Source of the DNA: Sphagnum compactum
Taxonomy: Eukaryota; Bryophyta; Sphagnopsida; Sphagnales
Length of the DNA: 64,000 bases
NCBI GenBank assembly: GCA_965153455.1
Contig: OZ234495.1
Location: 14,938,875-15,002,874 of the forward strand
Reading direction: 5' to 3'
Position 1 is the first letter of the stretch; every line of letters begins with the position of its first letter. Below are positions 1 to 9,229 of this stretch, in pieces. The notes under the pieces are model-generated. The model was not told the DNA's origin. It worked only from the letters and a program-made list of their open reading frames with translations, and did no database searches. The translations under genes and the position numbers were made by a program.

Positions 1-676
1 TATGGATGGGGAGCTTTGCATTTTGGTTTCTTTGTTCTTGTAAGTTAATAGCAATGACGTTGTTATGTTAATTACTAGTTTTGATGGCACTTAGTGTTGG
101 GTGGTGTATTCTTCTTTTTTATGTTGGAGATTTCTTTGTGGTGTTGTGTTGTTGTTTGGACAATACAAGTTATGGAGCAGTGGGGTTTGTTGAATAAATC
201 GGCTTATACATTTGGCAAAACAATTAAACTAAGTTGTCTTCCTTTTGGTTGTATGGTCTAGCTTTCCTTTTCATTAAAGATCATTAAGTAGTTTGTGCAT
301 TTGCAAATGGATAGTTTGGGAAGAATGCATGGTTGTGATTAAGTGTTGTTCTTTCTTTGGAGTTATGCAATTCTGCTGCGCCATAAGCTCCAAAGGAGTC
401 CAAAGGAGGGATTTTGGTATAGAAATAATGTTTAGGGGTCACAATAAGGGAAATGATGAAGCACCCTAAGGGTTTCGGTAATAGTCAGAGTGACAATTCA
501 AGTCAAGAAATGTCTGGTTGATGCTGGAATCTTATGGGGGATTGATTCTTTTTATTGTTCTTGAAGAGAGTACCTACAGCAGTGGGAACTCCAAAAGGAA
601 ATTTGGTTCAGGAGAGAAATCTGGTATGCTATGGGAAGTTCTATTGACAATTTGTCTGGATCTTTGTTTCTCCTTT
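1..676. other. No gene recognised
   Basis: AT-rich sequence with T-rich and G/T-rich stretches. Short open frames exist but none has a recognisable domain, codon bias or splice context. It could be intron or intergenic DNA. Confidence 0.4.
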
Positions 677-885
677 GTCCAACTTCATGAGCTTCATCAT
701 GCATGGGGATACGTTTCATCTCACCACTGTGGGAATACAATTTCATAAAAGTTGGAAAGTTTCAGGTTGTTTATTGTGTCAGAATGTCTTGAGCTCTTTG
801 TCATGTTCAACTTCATGAACTCTACTATGTATGGGGAATACGTTTCATCTTATCTCTGTGGGGGACAGTTTCACGAGAGTTGAGG
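677..885. repeat. Diverged direct duplication, about 128 bp period
   Basis: The stretch beginning near 677 (AACTTCATGAGCTTCATCAT, then a GTTTCATCT core and a CTGTGGG block) recurs near 805 as AACTTCATGAACTCTACTAT with the same following blocks. The two copies are about 80 bp each and clearly diverged. Origin unknown; no coding potential is conserved between them. Confidence 0.6.
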
Positions 886-1184
886 ACAAAATTTGTAAGT
901 TCTAGAATTGCCACAAAGATGACACTACCTATATGTACACTACATCTCTTGAAACCATCTTCATATAAGATGTTCTGGTTTATGCAGTTTTAGGTCAGTT
1001 GATTATGCTTGTGATGCTTTGTGAAAAAGGAAGCTCTTGAACTCCCTTTCTTTTTGGTTACAATACACTTATGAGTATGTTTTCTAGTACTCTGGTCTGG
1101 AGAAAACCCAAAAATCAGACACCAAAACCAGTTACCAGAAACAAAAACTGAACCCAGGTCACTGGTTATACAAAGAAGGAGGGC

Positions 1185-1558
1185 GGCCACAGTGAACTAG
1201 CATCCACCAGTGCACCATCCACTGGATGCCTGTTATTACTCAGTTGTGGATGAACCTCAACTGAGTTAATATTTGGTTTCACCTTGGTAACCAATTCTGT
1301 AGGAAATAGGTCTCATACATATGTAGATAGGTAGGAAAATAGGTAAAATATGAGGTAACTATGAGGTAACTAGATGGTTTATAGTTTACATAGGTAAATG
1401 CTGTTTTTACTACCTACTTACTAACTACCTGCTTTATGGGTCGTTAGTAGGTAGGCAGCCAAAAAAAAAGCAACTGAGCTAACCAACAGAAAACTGTTTC
1501 CTGACCACTTATCATCCATCCTTCAGGGTGCACCCGTGGGTGCTGGTTCACTGTGGCC
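1185..1558. mobile_element. Inverted-repeat element with TAGGTAG interior
   Basis: The left arm (1,185-1,216, starting GGCCACAGTGAACTAGCATC) is the imperfect reverse complement of the right arm (1,527-1,558, ending GGTTCACTGTGGCC); about 80 percent of roughly 32 positions match by eye. The interior holds degenerate TAGGTAG/GGTAACT repeats and no coding frame. Similar ends are seen near 2,272, 14,024, 20,943 and 38,129, so this looks like a dispersed MITE-like family. No clear target duplication was found, so the exact ends are uncertain. Confidence 0.55.
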
Positions 1559-1589
1559 TGCAAAGAGAGTTTCTAGGTTCCTATGCTAA

Positions 1590-1891
1590 GAGCATCTCCA
1601 CCCCCACACCTGCAAACGCCCCTTTTCATTACATCTTGCAGCAGAATAGCCCAAATGATGCTGCTCCGGGTATTGATGGTCCATTTTGCAGTGGTCATTT
1701 TAACCCCTTTACAAGCTTTTTTCAACTATGTATTTGGACAGTGATTATTACTCCTCCAGATGTAAAGACATAGTGGTCTTTGAGTGTTTAAAGTGGCTTT
1801 TATGACATTTTGTGGGTGGGGACAGTGATCATTAAACGATATTCGATTTAAAAAAAAAGGAGTTGTTTGCGGGTGTGGGGTGGAGATGCTC
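1590..1891. mobile_element. MITE, PIF/Harbinger type, TAA target duplication
   Basis: The element begins GAGCATCTCCACCCCCACAC and ends with the inverted copy GTGTGGGGTGGAGATGCTC, giving terminal inverted repeats of at least 25 bp. Both ends are flanked by TAA (1,587-1,589 and 1,892-1,894), the 3-bp duplication typical of PIF/Harbinger elements. At 302 bp with no transposase it is non-autonomous. The GAGCATCTCC terminus is a well-known plant MITE signature. Confidence 0.85.
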
Positions 1892-2029
1892 TAACACAAG
1901 TTCCTGGTCTCTGTTGGCAATTGAGTGGCTTTGGAAGTCCTGGGAGCTTCCATATTTCTCTTTGTTCTGTTTGCCTGTCATTGTTGGATATGTCAGCATT
2001 TCCTCAATGATATGAAATGAACACATGAC

Positions 2030-2058
2030 CCTTTTATATATATATATATATTTTTTTT
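2030..2058. repeat. TA microsatellite plus T tract
   Basis: A short run of alternating TA followed by a run of T. It is followed by a brief GCTGCTGCTGCTG stretch. Confidence 0.8.
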
Positions 2059-2271
2059 CTGCTGCTGCTGCTGTGCTCGAGCTGTCTGCCAAAAGGATGA
2101 TTTGTTGAAGTGAAAGGAAAGCATGACTGACCATCCATCCATCTAAATGAGAAAATTTTTGCTTGTCTTTCTGGGTTAGACATAACTGTCATAATAACAC
2201 CAGCACATATTCCCATGGTCTGGATTGGGGGAACAGGTGAAATATTAGGGTTCACATGGTTTTTTTTATCA

Positions 2272-2315
2272 GGATCCAGGCTGGAGTGAACCAGCAGCCA
2301 CCAATGCACCAGTTG
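2272..2315 (+). repeat. Solitary end of the dispersed TIR family
   Basis: This segment, with core GGAGTGAACCAGCAGCCACC, is the inverted counterpart of 14,024-14,070 (about 80 percent or better over some 45 bp) and resembles the arms at 1,185 and 38,129. No partner arm is evident within a few hundred bases, so it may be a truncated copy. Confidence 0.5.
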
Positions 2316-2338
2316 AGGATGAGGCCGTTCAAGCCGTT

Positions 2339-2790
2339 TTGGGGATGAACCAAAAACCCATCCTCTTCCCCTGCCCAGGGATTTTCCAGCTTCCTTCTCT
2401 GCCCCAAAATTTTCTCCTCCTACCTACCTCCCCCGGCCTCTTGCCTACCCCGCCCCCCCTCCTACCTCCCTCACCACATTTCCCACTCATTCCATCTCCA
2501 GAGCTCAGTGAAGAAGGAGTGGACAGCTCAACGTTGCAAGAACGTGAAGAGCTAAACAAACATGGAGAGGAGAAGGCAAGAGGAGCACTTCATCCCAAAT
2601 GTGAAAGCAAGAGAAGAAAGGTAAGCTCCCTCCCTTCTTTGCATTTTCTTTTTCTCTGTGTTTTTTTTTCTTTCTTTGTGCTTGCGAGAAGAAGACGCCA
2701 TCGTCTTCTTCTTTAACCATTTTTTTTTCTACCTACCTCCCCCCCCCCCCTCCTACCTACATCCCCCTCTTGTCTTTTTCTATGCTACTA
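2339..2790. other. Pyrimidine-rich low-complexity stretch
   Basis: Long runs of C and T with CTACCTCCC-type repeats and a poly-C tract (about 2,740-2,750). An open frame from 2,339 would encode a proline- and leucine-rich peptide ending at a GT-AG-like donor (AAAG/GTAAGC near 2,620). Composition alone explains it, so I do not call a gene. Confidence 0.5.
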
Positions 2791-2794
2791 TTGC

Positions 2795-3825
2795 AACAGC
2801 GAAGAAGGTGATGGCAGCAAGCTAGTGATGTTACAATGAAGAAGAAGACGATGGCAATGCGCCATCGTCTTCTTCTATGGAGGTGGTGTTGTAAAGAAAA
2901 AGAAGGTGATAGTAGCTGTTGTCGCCTTTTTTTAGGGGTGTTCTAGAGAAGAAGAAGAAGGTGACGGCAGCTGCCATCGCCTTCTTCTTGGGGGGTGTTG
3001 TAGAGAAGAAGAAGGCGACGGCAGTTGCCGTTGCCTTGTTCTATGGCTGGCGTTCCAGAGAAGAAGAAAAAGGTGATGGCAGCTGTTGTCGCCTTCTTCT
3101 TGAGGAGTGTTGTAGAGAATAAGAAAAAGAAGGCGATGACAATTGTTGTCGCCTTCTTCTTGGGGGGTGTTATAGAGAAGAAGAAGAAAAAGGTGATGGC
3201 AGTTGTCGACGCCTTCTTCTTGGGGGTGTTGCAAAGAAGAAGAAAAAGAAGGCGACAACAGTTGTCGTTGCCTTCTTTTGTGGCTGGTGTTGCAGAGAAG
3301 AAGAAAAAGGCGACGGTAACTGTTATCGCCTTCTTCTTGGGGGTGTTGCAGAAAAGAAGAAAAAGAAGCCGACGGCAGTTGTCGTGGCCTTCTTCATGGG
3401 GGGTGTTGTAGAGAAGAAGAAGAAGGCGATAGCAGTTGCCATCACCTTCTTCTGTGGCTGGTGTTGCAAAGAAGAAGAAGAAGGCAACAACAGCTGTCGT
3501 CACCTTCTTCTTGGGGGGTGTTGCAGAGAAGAAGAAGAAGGCGAAGGCAGCAGCTGTTGTCATCGCCTTCTTATTTGCCTTCTTATGTGGTGTTGTTGCA
3601 GCAACGAAGGTTGTGTCGCCTTCTTCTGTGTTTGAGAAGAAGAAGATGACGACAACTTCCATCACCTTCTTCGATGGCTTTGCTACAAAAAAAGGTGACT
3701 GTAATTGCCGTGGCGTTTTTTAGTAGTTTTGTTATGAAAAAGGTGACGGCAGCAATGTCGTCGCCTTATTCTATGGTGGTGGCAGTGGTGCTATGAAGAA
3801 GGCGATGGCAACAAGATGCCTTCAC
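2795..3825. repeat. Tandem array of imperfect palindromes (GAAGAAGGCGA...TCGCCTTCTTC)
   Basis: About a dozen units of roughly 60-70 bp repeat here. Each has a purine arm (GAAGAAGAAGAAGGCGACGG), a short centre such as CAGTTGC, and the complementary pyrimidine arm CGCCTTCTTCTT, joined by a G-rich linker of the type GGGGGGTGTTGTAGA. Each unit could fold into a hairpin with a stem near 15-20 bp. Because units are compositionally simple, both strands stay open for long stretches, but those frames carry no domain. Related single palindromes occur at about 2,697-2,713 and 2,838-2,878. Confidence 0.8.
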
Positions 3826-3901
3826 CTTCTTTCTTTTTTTTCTTTTTTTTTTCTGGTCCTTTTGGTCTAATTCACTAAATTTGAAAATGGTGGTCTTTTG
3901 A

Positions 3902-4138
3902 ATGTTGAAAGTTGTAATGGTTAGAGGAAGGAAATTAAAGAAAGTTGGTGATTTGGAAACTCAAAAGCAAAATGTTGCTTCATCAGAATTGAGAATTAAT
4001 GAATCAAGCGATTTATGTGGCTTAGAGTTGAGAATGGTGACGATTTACAATTCAAATGGTGAGATCACTCTTAATATAGATTGGGAATTTCGATCAAGAA
4101 ATGGTGGGTTAGATTGTTTAAGAACTTACATACATTAG
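3902..4138 (+). CDS. Short open frame, unrecognised
   Basis: A 78-codon frame with ATG and TAG. The composition is moderately protein-like and less repetitive than its surroundings, but I recognise no domain and there is no second exon or promoter evidence. It lies directly after the hairpin array and a T-rich stretch. It may be chance or a remnant of a mobile element. Confidence 0.12.
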   Translation: MLKVVMVRGRKLKKVGDLETQKQNVASSELRINESSDLCGLELRMVTIYNSNGEITLNIDWEFRSRNGGLDCLRTYIH

Positions 4139-4404
4139 ATTAAATGTAAATAAAAAAATTGTACAATTTTTTTCAAGTTTAATTATATCCGCAGCTTTCA
4201 TCATTTGATGGAAGCCGCGGGATTTTTTTTGTTAAAAGTTTTTTATTGCAATACCTGAAAACAACTAGAATTTGCAGGAATTACATATGATTGTGTGATT
4301 TTATGTTTTGCAATACCTACATCTTTTTTTGAACTTTTTATGTGTAAGGTTTTAGGGTTAGGATTTTTTTATTACAAAATAATGATTTACTTTTTTATAT
4401 TTTT

Positions 4405-5290
4405 TTATTTAGGTCCGAAACTTGAAACCGACCAGGCTTCTCGGCCACCGACACCCCCTTGTCCACCTAATTTGGCTCGGAAGGACAAAAGAATGAACGA
4501 AGGTTGGAAGTGTAAAGTTGGCACTTGCATTGTCACATGCCAAATGGTTGTTGACCAATCATTTGAAGGAGGTGCATGGTTTGGTGGCAGAAAAGGCCAA
4601 ACCCGGGAGGCATTCAACTTTTGAAAGAGGTCCTCGACATCAAGACCATGCTAAAATGAATGTTCGCATCTTGGGAAATGCCATGGCCATGCAAAGGCAG
4701 AATGATCAAAAGGTTGCTAGTTGCGCTCGTGCCAAAACATAACGCAAATGGGATAAGCTGGTAACTGTTGCAGAACAATGTCCACCATTCCCAAAACCAA
4801 CTTTGGTCAAATTAGTTTCAGAGCAACTGTTGCAGGTGTTGGGTCTTAATGCCTGGGGCGTGGGAAGCGTGCCTCGAGATGCAACATCACGGATGAAGAT
4901 TTACAAGAAATGATTTGATCCACCCATTTTGTATATGCACGACGATTGAAGATGGCATGGGATGTCAAAAATTGGGATTGAGAGTCCACTAAAGCAAGTT
5001 GGATAGAACAATTGATAGATGTATTGGATTTCCATGAATCTATAATGATTCATGGAAGGTAAAAAACAATAATACTCAATGTTTATTATTTTTTTATAAT
5101 TTTGTTTCATCCAAGGTGTGTTAGGATTTAATTTGGTGGTTTTGGGTGTTTATAGGGTTCAGGGCACAATAAAGGAAGAATTTGTTACAAATGCAGTTCA
5201 GGTTGAAATGCAACGTTGTTATCTGTACACTACTCGTCATGCAGCAAGGACTGCAAATGCAATAGCTGCTTACTGAGCCAAACACAGGAT
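4405..5290 (+). pseudogene. Broken coding remnant, family not recognised
   Basis: Three blocks read like former coding sequence. About 4,480-4,640 holds a frame with several cysteines (WKCKVGTCIVTCQMV). About 4,635-4,912 holds a frame containing DKLVTVAEQCPPFPKP and later WGVGSVPRDATSRMKIYKK, interrupted by a stop at 4,741-4,743. After a possible intron (about 5,060-5,155, ending TTATAG), about 5,158-5,275 reads GTIKEEFVTNAVQVEMQRCY and stops at TGA. The blocks lie in different frames with internal stops. I cannot name the family; a transposon gene is possible given its position among the GCAATACC repeats. Confidence 0.4.
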
Positions 5291-5775
5291 TGTAGATAAT
5301 GATATGGTTTAGGGTTTCCACTTCATAAAGTTAGCTAGGTTTTTTTAGCTCTTTTATTTTTTGGACTACCCAATTTTTGAACTTTAGTCCTTTGATATGT
5401 TATAGAGAACCTTTTTTTTTCATTGGGTTCTTTACCAATTTTTTATCCACCCATTTTTGTACATCTTTTATCAATATAATATTTTCTTTTAGTCACATTT
5501 GTTTGATGGGTATATGGTTAATCATATATGTCTTTTTTGTCATAATTTTTTTAGTACTTTAAATGTAAGAATAAAACCTTAAATAGGCCCATATGAATAG
5601 GTAAAATTAATTTTTCTAGGGTCTACAAAGATCAAAATGAACGTTGTGCAATACCTACATCTAATGTAATAGGACTCACATCACCTAAAGACTTTTAAAA
5701 CAATACCCACATTTAAAACATATAATACCTACATCATTTTCTATTATAAATTCCATAAGGCCATTTTCAAATATG

Positions 5776-5937
5776 CAATACCCACATATAAGTCCCATAA
5801 TAGTCGTTGGTTTTTACATTCATTGCAATACCCGCATATAGGTCCCATAATAGTCGTTGGTTTTTACATTCATTGCAATACCCGTATATAAGTCCCATAA
5901 TAGTTGCCGGTTTTTACATTCATTGCAATACCTGCAT
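5776..5937. repeat. 50-bp tandem repeat, three copies plus a partial
   Basis: Units start at 5,776, 5,826 and 5,876 with CAATACCC(A/G)(C/T)ATATA and end ACATTCATTG. They differ from each other at only a few positions. A fourth unit begins at 5,926 and stops after about 12 bases. Each unit carries one copy of the motif that recurs across 4,240-12,260. Confidence 0.9.
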
Positions 5938-6034
5938 TTTATCATAAAATTAATTCAGAATAATAATTAATTTATGTATATAAAAAGATATATTTTGGGT
6001 ACCCAAACCACTTATTAATTATTTTGAAATGACT

Positions 6035-6340
6035 TTACATGCAGGTATTGCATTTAGGGTTGGGTCTTCACATAAGGATTGCATTAATCACCTATGGATT
6101 ATTTCAATATGAACTTGCATGTAAGTACTGCATCTAGGCCTAGGTCTTCATTCAAAGGCGCACCCAAACTACATATTGGGTATTTCAAAGCGACCTTACA
6201 TGTGGGTATTGCATTTAAGGTTGCCCTTTCACTTCAAGTTTTACTTAAATCACCTATGGGTTATTTTGAAATGAACTTGAATATTGTTGTTGCATTTAGG
6301 GTTAAGGTTTCATATAATTTTGCAATATCCACACATGTAC
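6035..6340. repeat. Diverged repeats carrying GTGGGTATTGCATTTAGGGTT
   Basis: Four or five irregular units of about 75-80 bp, each with a GGGTATTGCATTTAGG-like core followed by a GGTCTTCA-like stretch. This is the reverse-complement orientation of the CAATACCC motif. The same type of unit reappears at 8,485-8,720. Confidence 0.65.
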
Positions 6341-8484
6341 TTACTTTCACCGATTACAAATTTAGCCTTAATTTTTTTAATAATTAAATAAAATTTGTAA
6401 ACAAAACACAAAGAAGGTATGTCTCTTACCATTTGCTAATATCTCCAAGCTAATGTCTTTCATTTTCTTTAAAAATATACATTGCATTGTTTTGCATATA
6501 AAATTCCCCCTAAAATGCACTATAGATTTATTTTAATTACTATAGACTTGTAAAAAAAATGTCAATTAATTTAAGGTTTCCCAAACTCTAAACTTGAATC
6601 ATAATCCAATAGTATATACTTATAACAATTATATGAAAAAGTGTGCTTTCTTTTTAATAAGTTTTTTTAGTTCAAATTTAATATGTTATAATATAATAAG
6701 GTATAGACATTAAACTGTCATAAATGCTTATTAGGCTTATGTGGCCTAGGTTAGTAAACTACCTATATAATTAATATGTTTACTTAATAAGCTTAACCAC
6801 CTTCAATACCTACCTAGACCATCTAAGATATTAACCTACACTAGTGAATAAACTACATAATAGGCTTATATTACATAGGTAGCTTACTAGGTAGTTAGTT
6901 AGGTTACTTAACAAGTAGCTTACTAACTTATTACTCATGTTTAAACTAGGTTGTTTAGTTTGGTCAATGTCGATACTTTAGTCAATTTGACAACCTTGGC
7001 GATGAACTTTTATTGAAGCTAGTAATTTGTCAAGGCTACGGATTCTTAGTCGTTTTTTTATGAACACTATTGGGTTTCTTGGATAGTCGAGTCATGTTTA
7101 AACTTCTGAAGGTGTCGAAAACATTACATAACAACTTGGCCCTCACAAAGCTTCCAAATCCACACAAACTCTAGCAGGGTTTCTAAAAGCTTATGAACAT
7201 TTTCATACCTAACTATTAATATTTTGGAATTTTTAAATTCGAATTAAAAACAAAGTTCATTAAAACTAATTGCAATATACGTAACCATAGGTATATATGT
7301 ATATCAATTTTTATATTATTTTAAATAAATATGAAAATATTATATGTATTGAAATGAATCAACAATATACTTCCATAATATCATTATTTATATATAATGT
7401 GTTATAAATAACAATATATTTGGACCAATATTATACATCATAAAAAATAAAGTTTACATAAGGACTTGTGTTATATATGTATAAAATATAAAATATTTTT
7501 GACCCATTATATGATTATTTTAACCAAGAAATTATTTACTGTATATCCAAAAATATATAAAATCAAATTTCAATCAAACATAATATTAATATATGGGAGA
7601 GATCATTTTTATTATTATGTGAAACAGAAAAAAAAAGTAGAAAATCATGTGCTTTGATTTTTTTTAAAACATAGTTTAAAATCTTATTAAATTAAAGATT
7701 TTATATTTTTGTTTTTTGAAATGAGTTTACAACTTTAAAAGGGAAAAAACAAAAATATGGACATATTTGAAGAAATTTTAAGCTTGAACTTTTAATTTTT
7801 TGATCTCGACAAACTTTGTATTGCATTTAAAGTTAGGTTTTCACATAAAGTTTGTTTCTTACCTTTGTGTGATTTCTCCAACCTAATTTTTCCAATCTAT
7901 TTGAAGAGGATATAGAATGAAATTGTATTGTTTCACATATGTCTAAAACCTAGAAATTTCCCCCCAATTTAATGTATGATTAAAAAAATATTTTAGATAA
8001 TTAATGAATTATCAACAAATTTTGTCATATAATTAAATAATTAATAGACCAGTATTTTGGATAATTTAAATGATTAATTATCAAAAAATTAGATCATCAT
8101 TTATTTATTTAAAATAATTAACTAATCATTTGGTTTAATTTTATTTACTTGGATAATAAAAAGTTGGATCTAAAAATCAGATTGATTAATTTGATATTTG
8201 ATTGATTAACTTAATTATATTTTTGTTTTAATAAGTTATTGAAATCACTATTTAAGATAATTATTCCACGTTATAGATTACAAGTTCAACTTTTCCATGA
8301 AAAATTCCTACGCCAAGATAAGCTTGATCACAATTGTCATTGTACTATTTGTTCCACAAACAATACAACCTCTTTTCAAATTCAATGAATCAAAGTAAGA
8401 ATCATGGAACTTTTAATCAATAACCTTAACCTCTATACACACCTTTGTTAGCATACTATTTTGAAATTAACTAATTATTTTGGA
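6341..8484. other. AT-rich stretch without a gene
   Basis: Very AT-rich. It contains a degenerate TAGGTAG/TTAGTAGG block at about 6,715-6,960. Two segments (about 6,410-6,650 and 7,850-7,985) share features with 13,060-13,290: a CTCCAA(C/G)CTAAT block, ATTGTATTGTTTCACATA, and TTTCCCCCCAA. No coding frame with recognisable content. Confidence 0.5.
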
Positions 8485-8748
8485 ATGACCCAACATGCGG
8501 GTATTGCATTTAGGGTAGGATATTCATTTAAAGAGGCTTAAACCCCACATGCGTAATTTTGGAGTGACCTTGAATGTGAGTATTGCATATAGGGTTGGGT
8601 TATTTCAAAGTGACTTTACATGTGGGTATTGTGTTTAAGGCTAGGTCTTCACTTAAGGGTGTCCAAACCATCTAAATGGGTTCTTTTGAAGCATGGGTAT
8701 TGCATTTAAGGTTGATTCTTCATTTAAACTTGCACTACCCGGACTTAT
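8485..8748. repeat. Second block of GGGTATTGCATTTAGG repeats
   Basis: Units near 8,500, 8,574, 8,619 and 8,692 show the motif CATG(C/T)GGGTATTGCATTTA followed by a GGTCTTCA or similar stretch, matching the block at 6,035-6,340 in sequence and orientation. Confidence 0.65.
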
Positions 8749-9013
8749 ACTTACCTCTACCAACTGGAATTTTGGGGTTTTGTTGCAATACCTACACGTG
8801 TACTTACTTTTACCAACTGGAATTTTGGGGTTTCGTTGCAATACCTACACCCATACTTGCCACTACCAATTGGAATTTTGGGGTTTCGTTACAATACCTA
8901 CACCCCTACTTACTTTCACCAACTGGAATTTTGGGGCTTAATTGCAATACTTGCATTTATACTTACTTCTACCAACTGGGATTTTGGGGCCTAGTTACAA
9001 TACTTGCATTTAA
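8749..9013. repeat. 53-bp tandem repeat, five copies
   Basis: Five head-to-tail units with core ACCAACTGGAATTTTGGGG followed by a GCAATACCTACA motif. The units are 53 bp each with modest divergence. Open frames that cross it only reflect the repeat. Confidence 0.85.
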
Positions 9014-9229
9014 CACTAATATTATCACTATCCTTGTGTTTTTTCATTTCACACATTTTGTGCTTATTACTTGGAAACAATAATAACCTTTGTGCCATAT
9101 TAGACTTCATGTGTGTGTTGAATACATGATGTTCAAAGAATTTGGGCTATGGTTTCTTCCATATAAAATTGATTCTAAAACAAAATTATTAGTGCTAATG
9201 GCAACAATCTTGATTAGTAATTGAGACAT

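Noticed and set aside
2339-2716. A 125-codon proline-rich frame followed by a splice-donor-like site
   Set aside because: It lies in a C/T-rich low-complexity stretch and no downstream exon could be recognised.
2943-3665. A 240-codon frame on the minus strand, and several long plus-strand frames, across the hairpin array
   Set aside because: They exist because the repeat units lack stops in several registers; no domain and no sign of selection on the protein.
4190-4235. GC-rich hairpin followed by a T run, like a bacterial terminator
   Set aside because: In plant nuclear DNA this has no such role, and no gene ends here; the stem is also imperfect.
5776-9013. Regular direct repeats resembling a CRISPR array
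   Set aside because: The 50-bp and 53-bp units are contiguous and include no unique spacers; the host is a plant.
8676-9083. A 135-codon frame with repeated NWNFG/LEFWGF words
   Set aside because: It is a direct translation of the 53-bp tandem repeat.
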